From assembly GCA_003725745.1 (NCBI GenBank), contig RHDP01000001.1:4162501-4226500 (forward strand): 64,000 bases of DNA, read 5' to 3'. The translations under genes were made by a program, and so were the position numbers. Each line of letters opens with the position of its first letter. Within the stretch, counting starts at the first letter, position 1. The stretch comes from Streptomyces sp. I6. Its GTDB lineage: Bacteria; Actinomycetota; Actinomycetes; Streptomycetales; Streptomycetaceae. This document shows, in pieces, positions 1 to 9,307 of the stretch. The notes under the pieces were generated by a model. The model did no database searches. It worked only from the letters and a program-made list of their open reading frames with translations, and was not told where the DNA came from.

Positions 1-1
1 C

Positions 2-256
2 GACACCGAGTACGGGCTCGCGGGCGGCGTCTGGAGCGGCGACCCCGGACGGGCCCGGCGGGTCGCGGCACGACTGCGCCACGGCACCGTCTGGATCAAC
101 GACTTCCACCCGTACCTGCCTCAGGCGGAGTGGGGCGGCTTCGGCAAGTCCGGCATCGGCCGGGAACTCGGCCCCGCCGGGCTCGCCGAGTACCGCGAGA
201 CCAAGCACATCTATCAGAACCTCGCCCCGCGCCCCGTGCGCTGGTTCGCGGGCTGA
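2..256 (+). CDS. Betaine-aldehyde dehydrogenase, C-terminal fragment
   Basis: Only the last 84 residues are in the window; the gene enters from the left edge. The reading frame shows the C-terminal signature of NAD(P)-dependent aldehyde dehydrogenases: GTVWIND, then GGFGKSGIGRELG and a final EYRETKHIYQNL block, as in glycine betaine aldehyde dehydrogenases. The stop is 26 bases before the choline-oxidase-like gene, so the two steps choline to betaine aldehyde to glycine betaine look co-transcribed. The substrate is inferred from the neighbours, because the catalytic Cys and Glu lie outside the window. Confidence 0.85.
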   Translation, partial: DTEYGLAGGVWSGDPGRARRVAARLRHGTVWINDFHPYLPQAEWGGFGKSGIGRELGPAGLAEYRETKHIYQNLAPRPVRWFAG

Positions 257-282
257 TCACGGGGAGCAGGAGCAACCACCAC

Positions 283-1824
283 ATGACCGAGCACGATTAC
301 GCGTACGACTACGTCATCGTCGGGGGCGGCACCGCCGGATCGGTGATCGCCTCCCGTCTGACGGAGGACCCGGATGTCACCGTGGCCGTCATCGAGGGGG
401 GCCCGAGCGACGTGGACCGCGAGGACGTCCTCACCCTGCGCCGCTGGATGGGCCTCCTCGGCGGGGAACTCGACTACGACTACCCCACCACCGAACAGCC
501 GCGCGGCAACTCCCACATCCGGCACAGCCGCGCCCGGGTGCTCGGCGGCTGCTCCTCGCACAACACCCTCATCGCCTTCAAGCCGCTGCCGTCCGACTGG
601 GACGAATGGGCCGAGGCGGGCGCCGACGGCTGGGACGCCGCCGCGATGGACCCGTACTTCGGCAAGCTGCTGAACAACGTTGTCCCGGTCGACGAGGCCG
701 ACCGCAACGCCATCGCCCGCGACTTCGTGGAAGCCGCCCAGGCGGCACTCGGCGTGCCGCGCGTCGAGGGCTTCAACAAGAAGCCCTTCCACGAGGGCGT
801 CGGCTTCTTCGACCTCGCGTACCACCCCGAGAACAACAAGCGCTCCTCGGCGTCGGTGGCCTACCTCCACCCGGTGATGGACGAACGGGCCAACCTCACC
901 CTGCTGCTGGAGACCTGGGCGTACCGGCTTGACCTGGACGGCACCCGGGCCCGCGGGGTGCACGTCCGCACCAAGGACGGCGAGGAGCGGCTGCTCCGGG
1001 CCCGCCGCGAGGTGGTCGTCTGCGCCGGGGCCGTGGACACCCCGCGGCTGCTGATGCACTCCGGCATCGGGCCCAAGGGCGATCTGGAGGCCCTCGGCAT
1101 CCCCGTGGTCCACGATCTGCCGGGCGTCGGCGAGAACCTGCTCGACCACCCCGAGTCGGTGATCGTCTGGGAGACCCACGGGCCGATCCCGGAGAACTCG
1201 GCGATGGACTCGGACGCCGGACTGTTCGTGCGGCGCGACGACACCGAACGCGGCCCCGACCTGATGTTCCACTTCTACCAGATCCCGTTCACGGACAATC
1301 CGGAGCGGCTGGGCTACGAACGGCCCGCGCACGGCGTGTCGATGACGCCCAACATCCCCAAGCCGCGCAGCCGCGGCCGCCTCTACCTGACCAGCGCGGA
1401 CCCCGAGGCCAAGCCCGCACTGGACTTCCGCTACTTCACCGACGAGGACGACTACGACGGCCGGACCCTCGTCGACGGCATCCGGATCGCCCGGGAGATC
1501 GCGCAGTCGGAACCGCTGGCCGGATGGCTGAAGCGGGAGGTCTGCCCGGGGCCGGAGGTCACCGGCGACGAGGAGCTGAGCGAGTACGCGCGCAAGGTCG
1601 CCCACACCGTGTACCACCCGGCCGGAACCTGCCGGATGGGTTCCTCCGCCGACGGACTGGCCGTGGTCGACCCGGATCTGAGGGTCAGGGGACTCGAGGG
1701 AATCCGGATCGCCGACGCGTCCGTCTTCCCGACCATGCCGGCGGTCAACCCGATGATCGGGGTGCTGATGGTCGGCGAGAAGTGTGCGGATCTGCTCAAG
1801 CCGACGGGAGATGAGGCGCGATGA
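283..1824 (+). CDS. GMC oxidoreductase, choline oxidase type
   Basis: 513 residues. The N-terminal FAD dinucleotide fold [10 protein letters not shown] is at residues 11-20. The segment LGGCSSHN at about 88-94 matches the choline oxidase site where a His (His93 here) carries FAD covalently. The C-terminus has [13 protein letters not shown], with the catalytic His, and PAVNPMIG, with the active-site Asn/Pro of GMC enzymes. These features favour choline oxidase over membrane BetA. It would oxidise choline, making glycine betaine together with the upstream dehydrogenase. The start is the ATG after an AG-rich leader; the longer upstream frame reads through the dehydrogenase gene and is rejected. 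The stop overlaps the next start (ATGA). Confidence 0.85.
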   Translation: MTEHDYAYDYVIVGGGTAGSVIASRLTEDPDVTVAVIEGGPSDVDREDVLTLRRWMGLLGGELDYDYPTTEQPRGNSHIRHSRARVLGGCSSHNTLIAFKPLPSDWDEWAEAGADGWDAAAMDPYFGKLLNNVVPVDEADRNAIARDFVEAAQAALGVPRVEGFNKKPFHEGVGFFDLAYHPENNKRSSASVAYLHPVMDERANLTLLLETWAYRLDLDGTRARGVHVRTKDGEERLLRARREVVVCAGAVDTPRLLMHSGIGPKGDLEALGIPVVHDLPGVGENLLDHPESVIVWETHGPIPENSAMDSDAGLFVRRDDTERGPDLMFHFYQIPFTDNPERLGYERPAHGVSMTPNIPKPRSRGRLYLTSADPEAKPALDFRYFTDEDDYDGRTLVDGIRIAREIAQSEPLAGWLKREVCPGPEVTGDEELSEYARKVAHTVYHPAGTCRMGSSADGLAVVDPDLRVRGLEGIRIADASVFPTMPAVNPMIGVLMVGEKCADLLKPTGDEAR

Positions 1825-2944
1825 ACGGCGACACCAGGGAGACGACCGGCGCCGGCACCAGGGCCGCCGCCCCGGCGACCGACGACGGCACCGGGCACCC
1901 GGAACCGCCCGTGTTCGCGGTGCGCGACCTGTGGAAGGTGTTCGGCCCCAAGGCCGACCGCGTGCCCGGTTCGGCAGAACTCGCCGCGCTGAGCCCCGCC
2001 GAGCTGCGCGAGCGCACCGGCTGCACGGCCGCCGTGCGGGACGTCGGCTTCGACGTCCGCAAGGGGAGGTCTTCGTCGTCATGGGCCTCTCCGGTTCCGG
2101 CAAGTCCACCCTGGTGCGCACGCTGACCCGGCTGATCGAACCCACCTCCGGCTCCATCGCCATCGACGGCGAGGACGTGCTCTCGATGGACAAGGCCCGG
2201 CTGCGCGAGCTGCGCCGGCACCGCGCCGCCATGGTCTTCCAGCACTTCGGTCTGCTGCCGCACCGCACCGTCCTCGACAACGTCGCCTACGGGCTGGAGA
2301 TCCAGGGCGTGGGCAGGGCCGAACGCCGCGCCAGGGCCGCCGAGGTCGTCGCCAAGGTCGGCCTCGGCGGTCTGGAGGAGCGCCGCCCCGGCCAGCTCTC
2401 CGGAGGCCAGCAGCAGCGCGTCGGCCTCGCCCGGGCCCTCGCCGTCGACCCCGAGGTGCTGCTCTTCGACGAACCGTTCAGCGCGCTCGACCCGCTGATC
2501 CGCCGCGACATGCAGGAGGAGGTGATCCGGCTGCACCGCGAGGAGGGCCGCACGATGGTCTTCATCACCCACGACCTGAGCGAGGCGCTGCGCCTCGGCG
2601 ACCGGATCGCCCTGATGCGGGACGGGCGCATCGTCCAGCTCGGCACCCCCGAGGAGATCGTCGGCTCGCCCGCCGACGACTACGTACGCGACTTCGTCCG
2701 CGACGTGCCGCGCGAGCAGGTCATGACCGTCCGCACGGCCATGCGCCCCGCGGACGGCGCGACCGAGACCGAGAACGGCCCCGCGGTCGCCCCCGGCGCG
2801 ACGGTCTCCGAGGCGATCGAGGCGGTCGCCCGCTCCGGCGGCCCGGTCCGCGTCGTCGAGGGCGGACGCTGCCTGGGCGTCGTGGACCACGCCGCGCTGC
2901 TCGCGGTCGTGGCGGGCGTCACCGCCCAGGAGGTCGCGGCATGA
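1821..2944 (+). CDS. Glycine betaine ABC importer ATPase (one frameshift)
   Basis: ATP-binding subunit of an OpuA/ProV-type betaine importer. The first 80 or so residues read in the frame of the ATG at 1821, which overlaps the oxidase stop. The rest reads one frame back, beginning just before Walker [10 protein letters not shown]. Adding one G to GGGG at 2063-2066 joins them into 374 residues. The signature LSGGQQQR, Walker [12 protein letters not shown] and a final CBS-like segment (roughly the last 70 residues), which in this family can sense ionic strength, are all present. Intact neighbours and a homopolymer break suggest a base-calling loss. The stop overlaps an ATG at 2941 that opens only a 24-codon frame. 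Confidence 0.85.
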
Positions 2945-3011
2945 GACAGACCCTCACCACGGGGCGGCGCCCCGCACGCGAACCGGCCCCCGGCACCGGC
3001 GGGTGGGGCCG

Positions 3012-4982
3012 ATGAGCGCCACCGCCACCACCGTCTCCAAGCGCGGCACCGCCGCGGGCGAGGCCCGGACCCGGCACTCCGGCGGCGGTCTGCGCGACGC
3101 CGTGCGGCGCCGCCGCGGGCTGCTCACGGGCGGCGGGGCGCTCGCCGCCCTCCTCGTACTCGGCGCCGTACTGCTCGGCGGCGGCACCTGGCCCGCCGGG
3201 CTGACCGCCGACATATCGGCGCCGCTCGACGCGGCCAACGAATGGGTCGTCGACAACCGCGACTCCCACCCGCTGTTCCTGTACTTCCTGCTCCACCTCT
3301 CCAACACCGCCACGGACGCCGTCAACGCCGTCTACCAGGGCCTTGACGCCCTCGGCTGGCTCGGTGTCGTGGCCGCCGCCGTGCTCGTCGCCTGGCGGGC
3401 CGCCGGCCTGGGCCGGCGCGGGCTGCGCGTCGCGCTGACCGCGCTCGGCGCGTTCGCCGTCTGCGGGCTGCTCGGGATGTGGGACGCCACACTGCTCACC
3501 ATCGCGCTGATGGTGGTGTCCGTCGCGGCCGCGGCCCTGCTCGGCACGCTGATCGGTCTCGCGGCCGGCCTCTCGGACCGGGTGGACCGGGCGCTGCGCC
3601 CGGTGCTCGACACCATGCAGGTGATGCCGGCCTTCGCCTACCTCCTGCCGTTCGTGCTGGTCTTCGGCACCGGGACACCGGCCGCGCTGTTCTGCACCGT
3701 CATCTACGCCGCCCCGCCGATGGCCCGGCTCACCGCGCTCGGGCTGCGCGGCGCGGACCCGGCGGCGCTGGAGGCCGCGGTGTCGCTCGGCGCGAACGGC
3801 CGGCAGCGCCTGTGGACCGCGCGGCTCCCGCTCGCCCGCAGGCAGATGCTCCTCGGGCTCAACCAGACGATCATGCTGGCGCTGTCCATGGTGGTCATCG
3901 CCGCGCTCGTCGGCGCCGGCGGCCTCGGCGAGGAGGTGTACTCCGCGCTGGCGACCACGGACGTCGGCAAGGCGTTCGCCGCCGGCCTCCCGATCGTGCT
4001 CATCGCGGTCTGGCTGGACCGTACGACGGCGGCCGCGGGCGACGCCATCGGCACGTCCGCCCCCGGCGGGGGCTGGCTGCACGGCGGCCGGGCCTGGGCG
4101 CTGGTGGCGGCCGCGGTCGCCGCCGCGGCCGCCGTGCGCACCGCCGGCTGGCCCGACGCCTGGACGTACGACATCTCCACGCCGGTCAACCGGGCACAGG
4201 AGTGGATCACCGCGAACCTGACCTTCACCGAGGTCTGGGCGCGCGAGTTCACCCTGTGGCTCCTCAACCCGCTGCGGGACGCACTGCTCTGGCTGCCCTG
4301 GTGGTCCGTCCTGCTGCTGGTCGCCGCCGCGGCCCGGCTCGTCGGCAACTGGCTCTCCGCGGTCACCGCGACCGCGGCGATGGCCGCGATCGGTGTGCTC
4401 GGCGTGTGGACCAAGTCCCTGAACACGCTGTCCCAGGTGCTCGCCGCGCTGGTGGTCACCCTGGTGCTCGGCTTCCTCGCGGGTGTGCTGTGCGCACGCG
4501 CCGGACGCCTCGAACGATGGGTGCGGCCGCTGCTGGACGCCATGCAGACGATGCCGCAGTTCGTGTACCTCATCCCGGTCGTCGCGCTCTTCGGCGCCAC
4601 CAGGACCTCGGCGATCGTGGCGGCCGTCGTCTACGCGCTGCCCGCCGTCGTCCGCATCACCACCCAGGGCCTGCGCGAGGTCGACCCGGCGGCCGTGGAG
4701 GCCTCCCGCTCGCTCGGCGCGTCCACGCGCCAGCAGCTCTTCGGCGTCCAGCTGCCGCTGGCGCGTCCGGCCCTGCAGCTCGCCGTCAACCAGGGCGTGG
4801 TGCTGGTCCTCGCCGTGGTCGTGGTCGGCGGGCTCGTCGGCGGCGGCGCACTCGGCTACGACGTGATCAAGGGCCTGTCCCGGGGCGAGATGGGCCTCGG
4901 CATGACCGCCGGAATCGCGATCGTCTGCCTCGGGCTCGTCCTGGACCGCGTCACCCAGCGGACCTCCCGCACCGCCCGCTGA
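3012..4982 (+). CDS. Glycine betaine ABC importer permease, duplicated
   Basis: 656 residues, about twice the usual OpuAB/ProW size, because two binding-protein-dependent permease domains are fused. The first contains QVMPAFAYLLP and EAAVSLGANGRQRLW; the second QTMPQFVYLIP and EASRSLGASTRQQLF. The second motif of each pair is the EAA loop that docks on the ATPase. A single chain could therefore supply both membrane halves. The start chosen is ATG 3012 (MSATATT). An ATG at 2941 overlapping the ATPase stop is also possible if a base is missing between them. Same operon as the ATPase and binding protein. Confidence 0.85.
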   Translation: MSATATTVSKRGTAAGEARTRHSGGGLRDAVRRRRGLLTGGGALAALLVLGAVLLGGGTWPAGLTADISAPLDAANEWVVDNRDSHPLFLYFLLHLSNTATDAVNAVYQGLDALGWLGVVAAAVLVAWRAAGLGRRGLRVALTALGAFAVCGLLGMWDATLLTIALMVVSVAAAALLGTLIGLAAGLSDRVDRALRPVLDTMQVMPAFAYLLPFVLVFGTGTPAALFCTVIYAAPPMARLTALGLRGADPAALEAAVSLGANGRQRLWTARLPLARRQMLLGLNQTIMLALSMVVIAALVGAGGLGEEVYSALATTDVGKAFAAGLPIVLIAVWLDRTTAAAGDAIGTSAPGGGWLHGGRAWALVAAAVAAAAAVRTAGWPDAWTYDISTPVNRAQEWITANLTFTEVWAREFTLWLLNPLRDALLWLPWWSVLLLVAAAARLVGNWLSAVTATAAMAAIGVLGVWTKSLNTLSQVLAALVVTLVLGFLAGVLCARAGRLERWVRPLLDAMQTMPQFVYLIPVVALFGATRTSAIVAAVVYALPAVVRITTQGLREVDPAAVEASRSLGASTRQQLFGVQLPLARPALQLAVNQGVVLVLAVVVVGGLVGGGALGYDVIKGLSRGEMGLGMTAGIAIVCLGLVLDRVTQRTSRTAR

Positions 4983-5032
4983 CCCCGACCCTTCCGCACC
5001 GCCCGCTGACCCCGACCCTTCCGCACCACCCG
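4969..5032 (+). repeat. 27-bp tandem duplication over the permease stop codon
   Basis: A 27-base unit starting GCACCGCCCGCTGACC is present twice (4969-4995 and 4996-5022) and begins a third time for 10 bases. The first copy carries the permease stop codon, the second repeats it in the spacer before the binding-protein gene. It looks like a recent slippage duplication and gives a double stop. Confidence 0.85.
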
Positions 5033-5043
5033 ACAGGAGCACC

Positions 5044-6006
5044 ATGCGCACCGCCAGAACCCTCCGTACCGCCGTCGCCGTTGCCGGAGCACTCGGCGTC
5101 CTCTCCCTCACCGCCTGCGGAGCCGCCGACACCGGCAAGAGCACCGCCGCCGGCGGCGACAAGACCGTCAAGCTGACCGTGCCGTCCTGGGTCGGTGCCC
5201 AGGCGAACGTCGCCGTGGCCCAGCAGATCCTCGAGGAGGAACTCGGCTACAAGGTCAAGACCCAGCAGATGGGCGAGGTCCTCGCCTGGGACGCGCTGTC
5301 CAAGGGCGACATCGACGCGATCCTCGAGGACTGGGGCCACCCCAAGGAGGAGAAGCAGTACGTCGAGACCAAGAAGACCGTCGTCAAGGGCGGCGACCTC
5401 GGCGTCACCGGCCACATCGGCTGGTTCGTCCCGAAGTACTTCGCGGACGAGCACCCCGATGTGACGGACTGGAAGAACCTCAACAAGTACGCCGAGGAGT
5501 TCCGGACCGCGGAGAGCGGCCAGAAGGGCGAGCTGCTGGAGGGGTCGCCCGACTACGTCACCCATGACGACGCCATCATCAGCAACCTGAAGCTGAACCT
5601 GAAGACCAAGTACGCGGGCTCCGAGGCCGCGCAGATCACGGCCATCAAGAAGTACGCGAAGGCGAAGAAGCCCTTCCTGACGTACTGGTGGACCCCGCAG
5701 TGGCTGAACGCCGAGATCGACATGGTCGAGGTCAAGCTGCCGGAGTACAAGGAGGGCTGCGACGCCGACCCGAAGAAGGTCGCGTGCGCCTACCCGCACA
5801 CACCGCTGCAGAAGTTCCTCAACGCCGACTTCGCGAAGGAGGGCGGCGAGGCCGCCGAGTTCCTGAAGAACTTCAACTGGACGACCGAGCAGCAGAACGA
5901 GGTCGCGCTGATGATCGCCGGCGAGAAGATGTCGCCGGAGGCCGCGGCGGAGAAGTGGGTGAAGGAGAACGAGGCGACCTGGAAGGCCTGGCTCCCCAAG
6001 AAGTGA
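5044..6006 (+). CDS. Glycine betaine substrate-binding lipoprotein
   Basis: 320 residues. A signal peptide ends in the lipobox LTAC with Cys at about residue 21, so the protein should be lipid-anchored outside the membrane. The rest matches OpuAC-type betaine/carnitine/choline binding proteins: it opens with VKLTVPSW and contains LEDWGHP and YWWTPQW, with several Trp residues of the kind that form the aromatic box around a quaternary amine. An AGGAGC ribosome site precedes the ATG. It is the last gene of the operon; the exact ligand is inferred from the choline-oxidation genes upstream. Confidence 0.88.
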   Translation: MRTARTLRTAVAVAGALGVLSLTACGAADTGKSTAAGGDKTVKLTVPSWVGAQANVAVAQQILEEELGYKVKTQQMGEVLAWDALSKGDIDAILEDWGHPKEEKQYVETKKTVVKGGDLGVTGHIGWFVPKYFADEHPDVTDWKNLNKYAEEFRTAESGQKGELLEGSPDYVTHDDAIISNLKLNLKTKYAGSEAAQITAIKKYAKAKKPFLTYWWTPQWLNAEIDMVEVKLPEYKEGCDADPKKVACAYPHTPLQKFLNADFAKEGGEAAEFLKNFNWTTEQQNEVALMIAGEKMSPEAAAEKWVKENEATWKAWLPKK

Positions 6007-6594
6007 CGCGGTACGGCGGGGCCTTCGCGCCCGTAGGCCGGGCCGGGCGCGGTGGGCCCCCTGACCGTCAGGGCAGGCGCACCGCCCCGGGCTTGCTCCG
6101 GGTGCGAAGGCCTCGCCGTGACACGGACGCGGGCCGCCCCGGACGCCGCTGATCCCTGTACGCGGCGCAGCGGCCGGGCGCGGCCGTGACGGCCTGGTTC
6201 GCGGTGACCGACGGTGGTTGAAGGCGGCGGGGTGCGGCGGGTGACGGCGGGCGGTGGCCGGGGCGGTCGGAGGCGACCCGGAGGTGACCCGGCCGACCGG
6301 AGGCGACCCGGAGATGGCCGGGGCGGCCGGAGGTGGCCGCCCTCCGCGGATGCCGCCGGAGACGGCGGTCCGTGGTGCCGTGCCGGGTCGTGCTCCCCGG
6401 TCACCGGTCGTGCTCCCCGGTCGCCGGCCGTGCGGCTCGCCGCGCACCCGCGGAGCGCGACGAGCCGTGTGGGAGGGCGTCGCCTCCGCAGACGGCGCGT
6501 ACCGCCGGCTTGATCATCTCGGCATGATCACCTGGGGGCTCGCCCCTCCCCGCCGCCCCAGCCATCGGGCTCAGCGCGTGAACGGGCCCGGTGC
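6007..6594. other. Noncoding gap with imperfect repeats and a possible terminator
   Basis: No gene is supported here. Bases 6013-6030 and 6102-6119 are inverted copies (16 of 18 match) and could fold as a terminator for the betaine operon. Between 6240 and 6340 a GGCCGGAGGCGACCCGGAG-like unit recurs imperfectly, and GTCGTGCTCCCCGGTC is duplicated at about 6386-6422. Confidence 0.5.
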
Positions 6595-7095
6595 TCAGCG
6601 CTTGAACTGGCCGGGTGTGTAGTGGCCCGGCACCATCCGCGTCGTGACGGCGAAGCGGTTCCAGGCGTTGATGACGGCGATCGCCGCGATGAGCTGCGCC
6701 AGCTCAGCCTCCTCGAACTGCTTCGCGGCCCTCTCGTACACCTCGTCCGGGACGAAACCGTCCGTCAGCACCGTCACGGCTTCGGTCAGTTCGATCGCCG
6801 CGATCTCCCTGGCCGTGTAGAAGTGCCGCGACTCCTCCCAGGCACTCAGCTGGATGATCCTGTCCACCGACTCGCCCGCGGCGAGGGCGTCCTTGGTGTG
6901 CATGTCGAGGCAGAAGGCGCAGTGGTTCAGCTGCGACGCGCGGATCTTCACCAGCTCCAGCAGCGTGGGGTCGATCCCCTGCTGGGCGGCCGCGTCCAGC
7001 CTGACCATGGCCTTGTACACCTCGGGAGCGTGCTCGGCCCACCGCATGCGCGGGCTGTGTTCGTGGTTGTCGACGTCGTTCCTGGTCTCGGTCAT
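6595..7095 (-). CDS. Carboxymuconolactone decarboxylase-family (AhpD-like) protein
   Basis: 166 residues. The core HCAFCLDMHTKDA holds the CxxC and nearby His of AhpD-like alkylhydroperoxidase proteins, which reduce peroxides or act as thiol carriers. The C-terminal helix segment AVINAWNRFAVT is also typical. The start is the ATG at 7095. Only 47 bases separate it from the divergent MocR-type regulator at 7143, so that regulator probably controls this gene. The true substrate is unknown. Confidence 0.82.
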   Translation of the reverse strand: MTETRNDVDNHEHSPRMRWAEHAPEVYKAMVRLDAAAQQGIDPTLLELVKIRASQLNHCAFCLDMHTKDALAAGESVDRIIQLSAWEESRHFYTAREIAAIELTEAVTVLTDGFVPDEVYERAAKQFEEAELAQLIAAIAVINAWNRFAVTTRMVPGHYTPGQFKR

Positions 7096-7142
7096 ACCGT
7101 CGACCGTACCCGGTGCATGGCACGTCGCTATGGTCCACTTCC

Positions 7143-8591
7143 ATGACGAAAGAGCGGGCCACTTTCCCGTCCGGCACCGGCGCCGACCTCCATGTCGACC
7201 TCCGTATCGAGCTGCGCGGAACCGGACTGCGGAGCGGGCTGATGGACGCGCTGCGGGACGCCGTCCGCAGCGGCAGGCTGGCTCCCGGCACCCGGCTGCC
7301 CTCCTCGCGGACACTCGCCGCCGATCTCGGTGTCGCGCGCAACACCGTCGCCGACGCGTACGCCGAACTCGTCACCGAGGGATGGCTCACCGCCCGGCAG
7401 GGCTCGGGCACCCGCGTCGCCCGCCGTACCGCACCGCGCAGGCCGGCGCCTTCCCCGCAACGACCCGGCCCGGTGCGCGGTCGCCCGGCCTACAGTCTGG
7501 TGCCCGGCTCGCCGGATCTCGCCTCGTTCCCGCGCACCGAGTGGCTCAAGGCGGCCCGGCGCGCGATCACCGCCGCCCCGCACGAGGCCTTCGGCTACGG
7601 AGATCCGCGCGGGCGGCCGGAACTGCGCACCGTGCTCGCGGAGTACCTGGCCCGGGCGCGTGGTGTGTACGCCGACCCGGACCGCGTCGTGATCTGCTCC
7701 GGCTATGCCCACGGGCTGATGCTGCTGGGCTCGGTGCTGCGGTCCGGACCGCGGTCGTCGGGGCCGGGGCGCCGGGTGCGGGAGGTGGCCGTCGAGGCGT
7801 ACGGGCTGGACCTCCACTGGAAGCGGCTGACCGACGCCGGCCTGCGGCTGTCCGCGCTGGGCTTCGACGAACGGGGCACCCGCACCGGCGATCTCGCCGC
7901 CCTCGACGGCGCGGGAGCGGTGCTGCTGACGCCCGCGCACCAGTTCCCCATGGGCGTCGCACTGCCCCCGGACCGGCGCACCGCAGCGGTCGACTGGGCG
8001 TGCGCCACGGGCGGACTGGTCCTGGAGGACGACTACGACGGGGAGTTCCGGTACGACCGCCAGCCCATCGGCGCACTCCAGGGCCTGGACCCCGAGCGGG
8101 TCGTGTACCTCGGTACGGCGAGCAAGTCGCTGGCTCCCGGCCTGCGGCTGGCGTGGATGGTCGTCCCGGAGGCGCTGGTGGGCGAAGTGGCCGCCGCGAA
8201 GGGGGAGTCGGACTGGGCGTCGGGCGCTCTGGACCAGCTGACCCTGGCCGAGTTCATCTCCTCCGGCGCCTACGACCGGCATGTGCGGGCCATGCGGCTG
8301 CGCTACCGCCGCCGGCGCGACGAGCTCGTCGGGGCGCTGGCGGAGCGCGCCCCGGGGATCCGGGTGAGCGGCATCGCCGCCGGGATGCACGCGGTACTGG
8401 AACTCCCGCCGGGCACCGAGCGCGCGGTCGTCCGGGCCGCGGCCTGGCAGGGCCTGGCCGTCGAGGGCCTCGGCCGCTTCCACCACCCCTCCACCCCACC
8501 GGGCCCCGACGCCCTCGTCGTCGGCTACGGAACCCCCGCGGACAGCGCGTGGTCGGGGGCGCTGGACGCCCTGTGCCGGGTGCTTCCCTGA
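7143..8591 (+). CDS. MocR/PdxR-type GntR regulator with aminotransferase domain
   Basis: 482 residues. An N-terminal GntR winged helix (about 15-85; APGTRLPSSRTLAADLGVARNT) is fused to a fold-type I aminotransferase domain (about 110-475). The PLP lysine is in the segment TASKSLAPGLRLAW, and the LEDDYDGEFRYD block is typical. Such proteins use PLP or its adducts as effector rather than catalysing transamination. It is divergent from the AhpD-like gene, which is the likely target. The start is ATG 7143; an in-frame ATG 30 bases upstream lies in the shared promoter region and is less likely. Confidence 0.85.
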   Translation: MTKERATFPSGTGADLHVDLRIELRGTGLRSGLMDALRDAVRSGRLAPGTRLPSSRTLAADLGVARNTVADAYAELVTEGWLTARQGSGTRVARRTAPRRPAPSPQRPGPVRGRPAYSLVPGSPDLASFPRTEWLKAARRAITAAPHEAFGYGDPRGRPELRTVLAEYLARARGVYADPDRVVICSGYAHGLMLLGSVLRSGPRSSGPGRRVREVAVEAYGLDLHWKRLTDAGLRLSALGFDERGTRTGDLAALDGAGAVLLTPAHQFPMGVALPPDRRTAAVDWACATGGLVLEDDYDGEFRYDRQPIGALQGLDPERVVYLGTASKSLAPGLRLAWMVVPEALVGEVAAAKGESDWASGALDQLTLAEFISSGAYDRHVRAMRLRYRRRRDELVGALAERAPGIRVSGIAAGMHAVLELPPGTERAVVRAAAWQGLAVEGLGRFHHPSTPPGPDALVVGYGTPADSAWSGALDALCRVLP

Positions 8592-9013
8592 TCCCCGCTC
8601 CCCGCTTGCCGCTTCCCGCTCCCTGCTCCCCGCTCCCTGCCTCCTGATCCCTGACTGGCCCCGTGGCCGTCGCCGTCGCCGAAGCCGGCGTCTCTGTCGT
8701 CGCGTCCCCGCCGACATCACCCGGGTCCCCGCCCGCGCCGGGTGCCGGGGCACCGCCGGGATCGGGCGGGTACGGCGTGACGGCGCCCGGCCAGGGGCCA
8801 GGGCCAAGGCGCCAGGGCCAGGCCGGACGGAGGGAGTCCGTCCGTACCGGGCCGCACGGGCCGGGGCGGCCGCGCACCCGCCGCCACCACAAGGCGACCC
8901 CGGATGGGGAGGGTTCGCGGACCGGGTTATGGACGGCCCGCGGTGGCATCTAGTCTGTCCGGCGGCCGGTCGACGGCTGGAACTGTTCGAACGCCAAGGG
9001 GGAGGCCCGGAGG
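8592..9013. other. Noncoding gap, pyrimidine-rich simple repeats
   Basis: Bases 8592-8655 are a degenerate run of CCCCGCTCCC-like units directly after the regulator stop. The remainder is GC-rich without a convincing reading frame. The segment just before 9014, containing a TTATGG and TCTAGTCTG stretch at about 8926-8956, is the likely promoter area of the next gene. Confidence 0.45.
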
Positions 9014-9295
9014 ATGGCACGTCGCAGGTTGAGGTCGAGCACCGTGGTGCTCGGCGGTATGGGGGTGCTCGCGGCGACGATCACCTCGTGCGGTTCGGAG
9101 CCCGACCGGCGCTGCGTCGACCCGATCACCCGTGACGTGCTGCCGAGCTACGAGTGCGACGACGGCAAGGGCACCGGAAGCGGCACCTACTACTACGGCG
9201 GCAGCAAGTCGGGCGGCAAGGTCTCCGGTGGCAGCTTCGACAAGGCCGCGGTGGAGCGGGGCGGTTTCGGCTGCTCCGGCTCCGGCGGCGGCTGA
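9014..9295 (+). CDS. Small putative lipoprotein
   Basis: 93 residues. A twin-Arg-rich start, a hydrophobic segment and TSCG (Cys at about 26) form a lipoprotein signal. The mature part is short, rich in Gly/Ser/Tyr, with Cys residues in RRCVD, YECDDG and GFGCSG. I recognise no family. It lies 12 bases before the ligase gene at 9308 and is probably co-transcribed with it, so a shared envelope role is an inference. Confidence 0.65.
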   Translation: MARRRLRSSTVVLGGMGVLAATITSCGSEPDRRCVDPITRDVLPSYECDDGKGTGSGTYYYGGSKSGGKVSGGSFDKAAVERGGFGCSGSGGG

Positions 9296-9307
9296 GCGGA
9301 CGGCGGT

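Noticed and set aside
2941-3015. 24-codon frame from the ATG overlapping the ATPase stop
   Set aside because: No similarity and no independent ribosome site; probably the true permease start behind a missing base, or nothing.
2919-5171. Very long minus-strand open frame (750 codons) opposite the betaine permease
   Set aside because: Antisense shadow of a GC-rich gene: low-complexity Arg/Gly/Gln protein with no motif, while the + strand has a perfect permease. The same holds for many other long frames in the window.
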